Of a DNA stretch of 64,000 nucleotides, positions 42,175 to 51,095 are shown one piece after another. Position 1 is the stretch's first letter; the number at the start of each line of letters is the position of its first letter. The stretch is from Acidobacteriota bacterium. GTDB lineage: Bacteria; Acidobacteriota; Terriglobia; Terriglobales; Acidobacteriaceae. Under the pieces are notes generated by a model. That model saw only the letters and a list, made by a program, of their open reading frames with translations. It was not told the origin of the DNA and searched no databases. The position numbers and the translations under genes were made by a program. The DNA is taken from contig JANYDG010000122.1 of NCBI GenBank assembly GCA_025359885.1, positions 22,844 through 86,843 of the forward strand, given 5' to 3'.

Positions 42175-44675
42175 GTTGGGCGGCCCTGGCGCTCTGCATC
42201 TTAGCCGGGTTGAGTTGTCATAAGGGCTTGCCGCCCAAGATTCAGTTCTCGCGGACGTTGATCTTATTTCAGCAGGGAGAATTGGCGACGAGCGAAGGGT
42301 TTGCCTCCAGTTATTCACGAAGGTACATTCGCTCGAGTCCGGAATGGTCGGATAAGTTCAAAATATTAGAAGCAGAATCGGCTTCCTGGCGAGGAATGAA
42401 CCAGGAAGCCATTTCTATAGTACGAGAAATAGACTCAGTGTCTCTCCCGTCCGAAACTGCGATCAAGAGGCTATCGATTCTCGGCTCAGCATATGCTCAT
42501 CTGCATCGATTCGAAGAATCTCAACAAGAGTTGCTGCAAGCGGATCAACTCTGTTCCAAGGATCCTGTCGCTTCGTGTGCTGAGATGTTTCGTGCGCGTG
42601 CTTCTCTTGCTATCCAGCAAGGCGAGAACGAAGAAGCAAATCGCTTGTATCAACTAAGCCTTGCAATTGCTCGCCAGTTTGGGCAGGGGTGGGATGAGTC
42701 AGTTGCCCTAATGAACATGGGAGGAAATCGCTTGCAGCAAGAGCGATTTGACGAGGCACTAGATCACTTACGCGATGCTGAGAAGATTGCATCCGATCTC
42801 AACGCCAGCGACATACTTGTAAACATTAATGGCAATCTAGGGTGGGCCTACTACAAGCTCGGAGATTCAGAAAAGGCGCTTGGTCTCTTTGCGGATGCTG
42901 AAGAGAGGGCCGTTTCCCTGGGTGACATCGACGGTGCGATCACTTGGCTGTCAACTGCAGGATTCGTATATCAGGATTCGCATGACTTTGAACAGGCGGC
43001 GGGCTCATATGAAAAGGCTCTCGAGCTTTCGCGGCAAATCAACAGTAAAGAAGGCATTGTAAGTACGCTCGAGGATCTCGCACATGTTTCTATCCAAGCC
43101 GGGAACTTGAAGGAGGCGGAGGGCTATCTGGTGCAAGTGGAGCCGTTAATCGCGGCCAATGGAAATCGACTCGATGCCCTGGATGTGATGCTGGCACGTG
43201 GGAAGATTGCGGCGGCGCGGACGGAGGTTGGTCGGGCAGAGGGGCTGTTTCGGGAGGTGGAGAACGACCCGGCCAGCCAGACCTCAATGAAGCTGGGGGC
43301 CGAGCATGAGCTGGCCCGCCTGTATGAGTCGGTGGGACATGCAGGCGAAGCGGAGAAGATGTACCGGGCCGCGCTGGGGACGTTTGAGGGTGCGCGGGAA
43401 CAGTTGAAGGAAGAGGATTCGAAGCTTCCGTTTCTAGCGAATGCGGCGGGGATTTATGACGATTATGTTGATTTTCTGATTGGTAAGGGGCGGGTCGGGG
43501 AGGCGCTGCTGGTCGCGGACGGAAGCCGGGCGCGCACTCTTGCGGGAGCCTCAGGGGGAGGCGGCAAGCCAAATTTTCGCGGCAAATCAATCGTGAATCC
43601 TCAAGCGGTAGCCCACAAGGCTGAGGCGACACTTTTGTTTTACTGGATGGGCAAGCGGCGGTCGTATCTGTGGGCGGTCACTGGTGAGAAGACCAAGCTT
43701 TTCGAGTTACCCGCATTGAACGAGGTAGCGCCGCTGGTGGAGCGCTACCGCAAGGCGCTGTTGCGCGAGGATGTTGACCCGATTGAGGCGGTTGGCAGCG
43801 CCGGAAATGTCGCGGGCCATGAGCTGTACGCGAAGCTTGTGGCCCCGGCGGCGAGGTTGATTCAGCCGGGGCGGCCGGTGATGATCCTGGCAGACGGGGA
43901 GTTGAGCCAGTTGAATTTCGAGACGCTGCTGGTTTCCGGGCCGGGCTTGACGACACATTATTGGATTGAAGATGTGGCGCTGATGGCTGCGCCTTCCGTG
44001 GCAATGCTGGCTGCGGCGCGGCCGGAGGTTGGGCGTACACAAGCGCGGGGCCTGGTCGGAGGGAAGTTACTGCTGATGGGGGATGCGGTTTCAGCAGGAC
44101 CGGAGTATCCGCAGCTGGAGCAGGCAGCGACAGAGATGTCGCTGGTGCAGAAGCATTTTGGGACGAGTGCGATCGCGTTTCGCGGAGAGCAGGCAACACC
44201 GGCAGCTTATCTGAAGAGCGAGCCGGGGAGATTTGCCTACATCCACTTTGTGACGCACGGCGTTGCAAGTCGGCGAGAGCCGCTGGAATCTGCGATTGTG
44301 CTCTCGCGCACCGGGGCAACTGGGGAAGACGGATTCAAGCTCTACGCAAAGGACATCATGCTGCATCGGCTTGATGCGCAGCTGGTTACGATCTCTGCCT
44401 GCAACGGGAGCGGAACCGTCGCCTACCGCGGCGAGGGCCTGGTCGGACTTTCGTGGGCCTTTCTCCGGGCCGGAGCGCATAACGCAATTGGGGCACTCTG
44501 GGAAGTGAGTGACGAATCGACGCCCAGGCTGATGGATACCCTCTATGCCGGCATCGAAACCGGTCTGGGTCCGGCAAAGGCGCTGCGGCAGGCAAAGCTG
44601 GAGCTGCTTCGTTCCCGGGGAAAGTTCAAACGGGCGTACTATTGGGCTCCATTTCAGATATATACGCGGCTGTGA
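42111..44675 (+). CDS. TPR-CHAT caspase-like protease, membrane-anchored or lipoprotein
   Basis: After a hydrophobic leader ending in AGLSCHK (possible lipoprotein or anchor), about 450 residues of TPR repeats follow ('LLGWAYYKLGDSEKAL'-type units), then a C-terminal CHAT domain. The caspase-type dyad is His in 'HFVTHGVASRR' (codon 44256-44258) and Cys in 'VTISACNGSG' (codon 44400-44402), 48 residues apart. The start is uncertain: GTG at 42111 is the nearest sensible codon that keeps the leader, inside the previous gene. The TPR half (to about 43150) is more AT-rich than the CHAT half. TPR-CHAT proteases usually act on a dedicated substrate after a signal; a target is not identified. Confidence 0.9.
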   Translation: MHRHGERVGGKDDYQWAYKALGWAALALCILAGLSCHKGLPPKIQFSRTLILFQQGELATSEGFASSYSRRYIRSSPEWSDKFKILEAESASWRGMNQEAISIVREIDSVSLPSETAIKRLSILGSAYAHLHRFEESQQELLQADQLCSKDPVASCAEMFRARASLAIQQGENEEANRLYQLSLAIARQFGQGWDESVALMNMGGNRLQQERFDEALDHLRDAEKIASDLNASDILVNINGNLGWAYYKLGDSEKALGLFADAEERAVSLGDIDGAITWLSTAGFVYQDSHDFEQAAGSYEKALELSRQINSKEGIVSTLEDLAHVSIQAGNLKEAEGYLVQVEPLIAANGNRLDALDVMLARGKIAAARTEVGRAEGLFREVENDPASQTSMKLGAEHELARLYESVGHAGEAEKMYRAALGTFEGAREQLKEEDSKLPFLANAAGIYDDYVDFLIGKGRVGEALLVADGSRARTLAGASGGGGKPNFRGKSIVNPQAVAHKAEATLLFYWMGKRRSYLWAVTGEKTKLFELPALNEVAPLVERYRKALLREDVDPIEAVGSAGNVAGHELYAKLVAPAARLIQPGRPVMILADGELSQLNFETLLVSGPGLTTHYWIEDVALMAAPSVAMLAAARPEVGRTQARGLVGGKLLLMGDAVSAGPEYPQLEQAATEMSLVQKHFGTSAIAFRGEQATPAAYLKSEPGRFAYIHFVTHGVASRREPLESAIVLSRTGATGEDGFKLYAKDIMLHRLDAQLVTISACNGSGTVAYRGEGLVGLSWAFLRAGAHNAIGALWEVSDESTPRLMDTLYAGIETGLGPAKALRQAKLELLRSRGKFKRAYYWAPFQIYTRL

Positions 44676-44976
44676 GCGCAGACCGGGGCAGAGACAGCCA
44701 GATTCCTAACTGATTCGCGAGCTTTAGAGCTGAGCTGGGGATGCAGGTGCGTGGTTGGGATGGATGAGATTCGGGCTGGGATATACTCAGGGCTTCCGGG
44801 AACGAAAATGCTGCGGGTGACGTAATGGATTTGTAGCAGGAACACGGCTTCTGGATTTTTAGCGAACTGTTGATGAGTTTCACGGTGATTGCCGATAAAA
44901 ATGCGTCCGAAGGGTAGGGCGCAACGTCTTGATGATTGGCACCCCACATGCCTTAACGAATAAGTGGAGAGGATTC
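44676..44976. other. Intergenic region before the TolC-family gene
   Basis: 300 bases between the CHAT protease and the next gene. I see no reading frame of merit. The region is AT-richer toward 44850-44930. GGAGAGG (about 44964-44970) just before 44977 acts as the ribosome-binding site of the next gene. Confidence 0.5.
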
Positions 44977-47097
44977 ATGCATTTGTCTTGGAATCGTATG
45001 CATACGCAGGAGATAGGCAAAGAGATGGGTAATATTGAGTTGATGAGCAACCGGAGCGAGCGAGTGAAGAACCAGGCGGGGCGTTTGCGCGCGTTTGCGG
45101 TTGTTCTTTTAGGACTGACGACGGCAATACCGTCAGGATTCGGTCAGCAGGCGGGGCAAGCCGCTCCCCAGGCTGGGGACAAGGTGTTGACGGAGCTGCC
45201 GGCTGCACCGGTCCCAACAGCGACTGAGCCGTTATTCTTGCGGAGCACATCTGCGGACTTCAGCAAGCCGCATGCCTTCTTCAAGAATCCGCTGAAGATT
45301 TTCACTGGGCCGGATGTACCGAAAGCGAGCTTTATGAACTCGGTACGCCTGACAGACCTGGTCAAGAACGGCAAGATTTATCTGAGCCTGAGCGATGCCT
45401 TAACGCTGGCTTTGGAGAATAACTACGATTTGGCGATTGCGCGCTACAACCTCGACATTGCTGATACCGATCTGTTGCGGGCCAAGGCAGGCGGCGGCCT
45501 TCGTGGTGTGAACTCAGGCCTCGTCACCAATACCCTGGGCGGTTCCTCACAGACACTGACTGTGGGCGGCGGCCCTGGGGGTACCTCTTCCGGCGCAGCG
45601 ACTGGTAGCTCCGGCCTGGTAGTTTCGACTGACGGCGCCGGACCGCAGCCCACCAATCTAGACCCTTACATCACGGGTACGTTGCAGTTTGACCGCCAGC
45701 ACACGGCGAGTTCGAGCTTCTTTACCGGTGGCTCCAGCACGACAAACACCTATGATTTTACCTACAATCAAGGATTTGCAACGGGAACGAATGCGGTCAT
45801 CGCCTTTAATAACAGCTACAGCGCGACGAGCAATTCAGTGTCCAGCCTGAGTCCGCAGATCAATTCAAGCTACAAGGCCACCGTGACCCAACACCTGCTC
45901 CAGGGCGGGGGCCTTTGGGTCAATAAGCGCTTCGTTCAGGAAGCCATATACGACCGCCGGATTACTGACTCCGCTTTCCGGGCGCAGATCCTCTACACAG
46001 TAAACCAGATTGAAAACATCTACTGGGCGCTGGTGAGTTCGTACGAAGATCTGCAGGCCAAGGAGCGCGCGCTTGAGCAGAGCAGCAAGGTTTCAGCCGA
46101 TGATCGCAAGCAGCTTGAAATCGGCACCATGGCTCCGCTTGACGTCGTGACGGCTGACTCAGCGGTTGCGGCAGACAAACAGGCGCTCATCAGTTCACAA
46201 AGCAATTTGAACTATCAGCAGCTGATTATCAAGCAGGCAATCGCCCGCAACCTAGGCGATGCGGCGTTGATTGCCGCTCCGATTATTCCGACGGACCGTG
46301 TGAGCCTGGACCCGTTGCCAGAGGAGAAGCAGTCTGCCGACGAGCTTGCGCAGATTGCATTCCAGCAACGTCCGGAGCTGGAGCAGGCGCTGCTCTCGAT
46401 CAAGAAGGATGACATCACGCTCCGTGGTGCCAACAACGCACTTCTTCCCGTGTTTGATGTGTACGGGTACCTGGGTGGATCGGGCCTTGCTGGCTCCCAC
46501 AACAAGAACTGCACCACTTTTTGTAACCCACCTTTTCCACCCGCAACCGGTTACGGCACCGCGTTGGACAATGCCTTCAACAACACCTCGCCGGACAAGG
46601 GCGTTGGATTCAACCTGACCATTCCCTTGCGCAATCGCACAGCTCAGGCTGATCGGGCCCGTTCGCTGATTGAATATCGTCAAGCCCAGTTGAGGTTGGA
46701 GCAGTTGTATACAGAAATCAAGATGCAGGTGGTGAATCAGCAATACGCGCTGACCAATGACCGTGCAGCGGTGCTTGCGGCTGAGGCTTCGCAACGCTTT
46801 AACGCGCAAAGTCTTGATTCCGAGCAGAAGAAGCTGCATCTGGGGGCTTCAACCACCGCTCTGGTTTTGCAGCAGTCGCGGAACCTGGCGACGGCAGAGA
46901 ACAGCCTGACGGCGGCACGAGCAGGATACGCAAAGGATCGGGCTAGCTTATATCAGCTTCTCGCGAGCACATTGCAGCACTACGGCATCAATCTGAGCGA
47001 TGCGGCGACTGGTGAAGTCAAGCAGGTTCCGGTCATTCCTGGGGTGCAGCCTGCCAAGGATGGAAAAGAGCCAAGCCTTACGACTCCGGTGCAGTAA
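44977..47097 (+). CDS. TolC-family outer membrane efflux protein
   Basis: An outer membrane channel of the OEP/TolC family. A signal peptide of RND type lies at about residues 32-55 (ending GFG-QQ). The first OEP repeat is marked by 'YLSLSDALTLALENNYDLAIARYNLDIADTDLLRAK', partly quoted, and the second by 'QLRLEQLYTEIKMQVVNQQYAL'. Between them sit Gly/Ser/Thr-rich strands (about 170-290) forming the beta-barrel part. At 706 residues it is long, with an extended N-terminus. No fusion-protein or pump gene is next to it, so the partner is elsewhere. Confidence 0.88.
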   Translation: MHLSWNRMHTQEIGKEMGNIELMSNRSERVKNQAGRLRAFAVVLLGLTTAIPSGFGQQAGQAAPQAGDKVLTELPAAPVPTATEPLFLRSTSADFSKPHAFFKNPLKIFTGPDVPKASFMNSVRLTDLVKNGKIYLSLSDALTLALENNYDLAIARYNLDIADTDLLRAKAGGGLRGVNSGLVTNTLGGSSQTLTVGGGPGGTSSGAATGSSGLVVSTDGAGPQPTNLDPYITGTLQFDRQHTASSSFFTGGSSTTNTYDFTYNQGFATGTNAVIAFNNSYSATSNSVSSLSPQINSSYKATVTQHLLQGGGLWVNKRFVQEAIYDRRITDSAFRAQILYTVNQIENIYWALVSSYEDLQAKERALEQSSKVSADDRKQLEIGTMAPLDVVTADSAVAADKQALISSQSNLNYQQLIIKQAIARNLGDAALIAAPIIPTDRVSLDPLPEEKQSADELAQIAFQQRPELEQALLSIKKDDITLRGANNALLPVFDVYGYLGGSGLAGSHNKNCTTFCNPPFPPATGYGTALDNAFNNTSPDKGVGFNLTIPLRNRTAQADRARSLIEYRQAQLRLEQLYTEIKMQVVNQQYALTNDRAAVLAAEASQRFNAQSLDSEQKKLHLGASTTALVLQQSRNLATAENSLTAARAGYAKDRASLYQLLASTLQHYGINLSDAATGEVKQVPVIPGVQPAKDGKEPSLTTPVQ

Positions 47098-47114
47098 GCG
47101 CTTTTGTCACTGGC

Positions 47115-47150
47115 AAAAAAGCCTGGCCCCTGATAGGGTCGGGCTTTTTT
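47115..47150 (+). terminator. Bidirectional rho-independent terminator
   Basis: AAAAAAGCC-T-GGCCC and GGG-T-CGGGCTTTTTT form a strong stem with a short CTGATA loop, ending in TTTTTT on the plus strand and AAAAAA on the opposite side. It lies between the convergent TolC and aroA genes and can serve both. Confidence 0.92.
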
Positions 47151-47205
47151 GCTTCTGTTGTCAGCGGGAATCGGTGAGTATCGAAGTTCATATTTTGTTT
47201 CGCGT

Positions 47206-48516
47206 TTAGCGTTCGGCGACGAAGTCGAGGAGGGTAAAGAATTCGGGAAAGCTGATGTTTGCAGACTCCGAACCCTGAATCAGCGTATCGCCTGAGGCGC
47301 GCAGTGCTGCCACCGAAAACGCCATGGCGATTCGGTGGTCACCGCCAGAGTCGATGGTGGCCCCGTGGAGGTGCTGGTTGCCTGGGACGTCCATCCCGTC
47401 TTCGTACTCAGTGACTTCTGCGCCCATCGCGCGAAGGTTCTGGACGACTAGAGCAATCCTGTCCGACTCTTTCACTCGCAGTTCCTTCGCGTCGCGGATT
47501 CGGATGCCTCCTCGGGTATAGGGGGCGATGGCGGCTAGTACGGGTAGTTCGTCGATGAGCTGTGCCGCCAGCGCGCCGGTCACTGAAGTGCTGCCAAGGC
47601 CTGCAGTCGGCGAAGTCACCTGTACTGTGCCAACAAGCTCCGCATGTTTGTCCTCTAGATTGAGCACGCTGATCTGTGCACCGAGCGAGGTCAGCACATC
47701 CAGCAGTGTGGCACGCGTTGGGTTCAACCCAAGCGAGTCGATCAACAATTGCGAGCCAGGAAAGATCGCAGCGGCGCAAAGGAAGAACGCCGCGGAGGAA
47801 ATGTCGCCGGGAACCGAAGCCCGTATCGCGGTGAGCGTTTGCGGGCCGCTGATACTCACGGAATCGACGCTACGATCGACCTTGGCTCCGAATGCGCGGA
47901 GGGCGAGTTCAGAGTGATCGCGCGTCCTGACTGATTCATGGACGGTAGTCGTGCCCTCGGTCTGCAGGCCTGCCAGAAGGATGCAGGTCTTGACCTGGGC
48001 GCTTGGAACCGGTGTAGTGTAAGCGAGTGCCGTAAGCTGAGTACCGTTGATGTGAACCGGAGCGTGCCCCTCGGTGAGGATGATTTGCGCGCCCATTGAG
48101 GCCAGAGGCGTTTGGATGCGCTTCATGGGACGGCGCGTGAGCGAGGCGTCGCCGACGAGTGTGAACTCGCCCTGCTGGGGAGCGAGCAACCCGGAGATCA
48201 TGCGCATCGTGCTGCCAGAGTTACCGCAATCGAGTGGTCCAGTGGGTTGTTTGACCTTGCCACCGACGCCGGTGACTTCGATTATGCCATCCTCAGGCCG
48301 TGAAATGGTTGCTCCAAGTGCCTCCATGCAGGCCAGGGTTGAGGCGCAGTCTGCACCTGTAGAAAAGTTTGTAAATCGCGAGGTGCTTTCTGCAAATGCG
48401 GCGAGCATGCCGTAACGGTGGCTGATGGACTTGTCGCCGGGAAGGCGGAGGCTGCCGTATATATTTTTGGCGGGGCGGATGATGCGTTCTTCAGAAACTG
48501 AGTTGGCGGTGTGCAT
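47206..48516 (-). CDS. aroA: 3-phosphoshikimate 1-carboxyvinyltransferase (EPSP synthase)
   Basis: The sixth step of the shikimate pathway, adding enolpyruvate to shikimate-3-phosphate. 'LRLPGDKSISHRYGMLAAFAE' carries the PEP/S3P-binding lysine and 'LDCGNSGSTMRMISGLLA' the conserved loop. 'DELPVLAAIAPYTRGG' and 'RVKESDRIALVVQNLRAMGAEV' close the two-domain inside-out barrel. At 436 residues it has the usual length. 'GNSGSTMR' carries Ser where class I enzymes have Ala, as in glyphosate-tolerant class II forms; this is a comparison by eye only. Confidence 0.97.
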   Translation of the reverse strand: MHTANSVSEERIIRPAKNIYGSLRLPGDKSISHRYGMLAAFAESTSRFTNFSTGADCASTLACMEALGATISRPEDGIIEVTGVGGKVKQPTGPLDCGNSGSTMRMISGLLAPQQGEFTLVGDASLTRRPMKRIQTPLASMGAQIILTEGHAPVHINGTQLTALAYTTPVPSAQVKTCILLAGLQTEGTTTVHESVRTRDHSELALRAFGAKVDRSVDSVSISGPQTLTAIRASVPGDISSAAFFLCAAAIFPGSQLLIDSLGLNPTRATLLDVLTSLGAQISVLNLEDKHAELVGTVQVTSPTAGLGSTSVTGALAAQLIDELPVLAAIAPYTRGGIRIRDAKELRVKESDRIALVVQNLRAMGAEVTEYEDGMDVPGNQHLHGATIDSGGDHRIAMAFSVAALRASGDTLIQGSESANISFPEFFTLLDFVAER

Positions 48517-48583
48517 GGGGCTCCGAGGAAGACTGTCCTAGTCAGTTTACCGGAACCAGATGGCTATATTCGAATCAGAGGAA

Positions 48584-50476
48584 CTATCGCACCCTCAGCA
48601 CGAGGATGGTCTCGTCGTCGAAACGGTCTTTGCCAGCCTGAAATTTGGCTACGTCAGCGAAGATGGATTCGGCGATTTGGGAGGCAGGCATATGCCTTGA
48701 TCCGCAGAGCACTGTCGTGAGCCGGTCGGCGCCGTACATTTCGCCCTCCTTATTTTCTGCGTCTGTGATGCCGTCGGAGACGAAGACGAAGGCATCGCCC
48801 GGCTGGGTGACGATGGAGAACTCTTCGTAATGAGCCCCTGGACCGTATTCGCTGCGAGCAGAGGGGAACATGCCAAGGGGGAAGCCTTCGGCGGAGAGGG
48901 TGGTGACTTCTCCTCTGCGGCAAAAGATGGGCGGGACGGCTCCAGCATTGGCGACCTGAAGGGTACGCTCCTCGTCATTCCAGACGGTGTAAAGCATGGT
49001 GACGTATTGGGATTCGAGCTTGCGCTCCTGGAGGGCGTCATTGAGCAGTGTAAGCATGTGGGCTGGATTGGGATGGTGCAGGGCGGCGGAGCGCATGATG
49101 CCGCTGACGAGTGCGGCAAAAAGTGCGGCAGGAGCGGCCTTTCCGCTGACATCCCCGAGCATGATGGCAGATCGGTTGCTGTCGTATTCGATGAAATCGT
49201 AAAGATCGCCGCCGATGGAGCGTGCGGGTAGAAAGCGGGCAGCAAGTTCTGCGTTCTGGTGCACGGGACAGGTGGAGGGCAGCAGGCGTAGCTGAACCTG
49301 GCGGGCCATGGAGAGATCGCGATCAAGCTGCTGCTCATGGCGCAGGACCTGGCTGTACAGGCGTGCGTTTTCAATTGCGATGGCAATTTGGGCGGCGAGG
49401 GTGGTGAGGGTGCGCTCGTGGCGCTCGTGGAAGTAGCCGGGACGGATGTGTTCGAGATCGAGGACGCCGACGACGCGGTTCTTGTAGAACAGCGGCACGA
49501 CCATCTCGGAGTGGGTTTCTGGGTTGATCTCGTGGTAACGAGGGTCGTTGCGCACTTCAGGGACATTGATGAGCCGCCACTCACGCACAGCAGCGCCGAC
49601 CAGACCTGTCTCAATCGGCAGCCAGCGTGAGGGAACACTGGCCTGGCCAAAGCGCCAGTTGTAGCGGGTGACGAGGCGGTCGCCCTTGGTGTTCACAAGC
49701 ATGATTGAAAACATCTGGTAGTCGATAAGGCGGCGCAGGAGCTGACCGATGCGTTCAAAAAGCTGGTCGAGGTCCAGGATGGAAGTCAGCTCGACGGCAA
49801 TTTCATTGAGGACTTCGAGCGCCTGGGCCTGGCGAGTAACGCGGGAGTAGAGGCGCGCGTTCTGGATGGCCTGGCCGATGCGCGAAGCGGTGAGGGTGAG
49901 CAGGTGCAGGTGTTCTGGACGGAAGTAATTGGCCTCTTCACTTTCAATGTCGAGGACGCCGATCAGCTTGTTTTTGTTGATAAGAGGTACGGCTAGCTCG
50001 GAGCGAACGAGGTTGTTTGCTGAGATGTAGTTTGCATTGACTGGATTCGCAGCGTCGGTCACGTCGTTGAGCAGGATTGCCTGGCGGGTTCGAGCCACCT
50101 GGCCGACAATGCCTTGATCTATCGGGACTGGCTGGCGCTCGATTTCAGGAGTGTGGCCAATCTGGAATCGCATGCGGAGTTCCTGGCCGCGCTCGTCGAG
50201 CAGGAGGATGGCGAAGATGCGATAAGGAATGACCCCGCGAACGAGTTCTGCCGAGCGTTTGAGCAAAGTTCTGAGGTCGAGGGTGGTGTTGAGGGCCTCT
50301 GCGAGTTGCAGGAGGAAGCTGTAATCGTTGGGCTCGATGCGGGCGTTGATGGGGTCAAGGTAGTTGCCGGACGAGGGGCGATAATCTCCTTCCAACTCGT
50401 GCGCAGGCATGGGTTCAGGGAGGCGCGGGGGAAGATTAGCTTTTTTCGGCATCGGGTTTGATTGTAACGGTTTCAT
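48584..50476 (-). CDS. Double-GAF SpoIIE-type serine phosphatase
   Basis: A cytoplasmic sensor phosphatase with two GAF domains (about 50-205 and 220-385) followed by a coiled linker ('LRHEQQLDRDLSMARQVQLRLLP') and a SpoIIE phosphatase domain (about 410-628). The phosphatase shows 'IGGDLYDFI', 'IMLGDVSGKAAPAALFAALVSG' and 'FVFVSDGITDAENKEGEMYG'. GAF domains bind small ligands or light-sensing chromophores; no chromophore cysteine is obvious. An ATG at 50452 is an alternative start. It probably switches a STAS/anti-sigma pair that is not in this window. Confidence 0.93.
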   Translation of the reverse strand: MKPLQSNPMPKKANLPPRLPEPMPAHELEGDYRPSSGNYLDPINARIEPNDYSFLLQLAEALNTTLDLRTLLKRSAELVRGVIPYRIFAILLLDERGQELRMRFQIGHTPEIERQPVPIDQGIVGQVARTRQAILLNDVTDAANPVNANYISANNLVRSELAVPLINKNKLIGVLDIESEEANYFRPEHLHLLTLTASRIGQAIQNARLYSRVTRQAQALEVLNEIAVELTSILDLDQLFERIGQLLRRLIDYQMFSIMLVNTKGDRLVTRYNWRFGQASVPSRWLPIETGLVGAAVREWRLINVPEVRNDPRYHEINPETHSEMVVPLFYKNRVVGVLDLEHIRPGYFHERHERTLTTLAAQIAIAIENARLYSQVLRHEQQLDRDLSMARQVQLRLLPSTCPVHQNAELAARFLPARSIGGDLYDFIEYDSNRSAIMLGDVSGKAAPAALFAALVSGIMRSAALHHPNPAHMLTLLNDALQERKLESQYVTMLYTVWNDEERTLQVANAGAVPPIFCRRGEVTTLSAEGFPLGMFPSARSEYGPGAHYEEFSIVTQPGDAFVFVSDGITDAENKEGEMYGADRLTTVLCGSRHMPASQIAESIFADVAKFQAGKDRFDDETILVLRVR

Positions 50477-50614
50477 TACTCGGGGCGGGCACGAAAACTA
50501 CAGTTGTAATTCGCTGTGACCAGCCGCGATCAATGGACCTGGGCGCGCGCGGCGGGAAAAAGCTTGAAGTGGTGCCTGGAACCGTAGTAGACATTGTGCT
50601 GGCGAAACTCGCGG

Positions 50615-51076
50615 CTATTTTGGGGTAGTAGGCGGGCCGTAGAGCTTCGGGTCGTCGGCCAAATATGCTTCCAGAAATTCTGTAAATCTATGAGAGATCA
50701 CCGGTTATGCGGGGAAGTCGGGGAGGATTATCCTATTTTGGAAGAACGGATCGGAGCCCAGGTAAATTGCGTAGTACCAGCACTCAACCAGATAGTCAGC
50801 AAAGAAATAGTAGGAATCAGACCCCAGTAAGTTGAAGCCCTTGATGTCGACGCGGCGGACTTCGTGGAGCGGCCAGAAGCGGAAAACATTCGTGTCACCA
50901 TCCCCATCGGTTCCATTGAGCCTTAGAAAATACTCCCGGAAATCGGTCGGAAGTTGAACAGCATTTCGAAGTTCAAAAGCTGCCACGTCCTCGTCGGATG
51001 CGACGGGCGGGGCTTTCAGGTGCTTGACCCTTGCCGATTCGTACCAGTAGGATTCGACCCGTTCGAGAATGTCCAT
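50615..51076 (-). pseudogene. SMI1/KNR4 (SUKH) family protein interrupted by an in-frame TAA
   Basis: From ATG at 51076 the frame runs 'MDILERVESYWYESARV' through 'VQLPTDFREYFLRLNGTDGDG' and 'YAIYLGSDPFFQNRIILPDFPA', then TAA (50705-50707). The same frame continues 'PVISHRFTEFLEAYLADDP' to TAG at 50615-50617. The last segment is the usual SUKH C-terminus, so the TAA is a nonsense change, not the natural end. SUKH proteins often serve as immunity proteins against polymorphic toxins. No toxin gene is adjacent. An orphan immunity gene in decay is the simplest reading. Confidence 0.85.
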
Positions 51077-51095
51077 GCAGTGTACTCTCTGAAGG

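Noticed and set aside
42111..44675. CRISPR-linked (Cas7-11) or gasdermin-linked TPR-CHAT protease
   Set aside because: No Cas or gasdermin gene is found within the window on either side; the companions are a sigma/anti-sigma pair and unknown proteins.
36642..44675. Prophage or tailocin region
   Set aside because: Apart from the DUF1360/CCG pair there are no capsid, tail, integrase or lysis genes.
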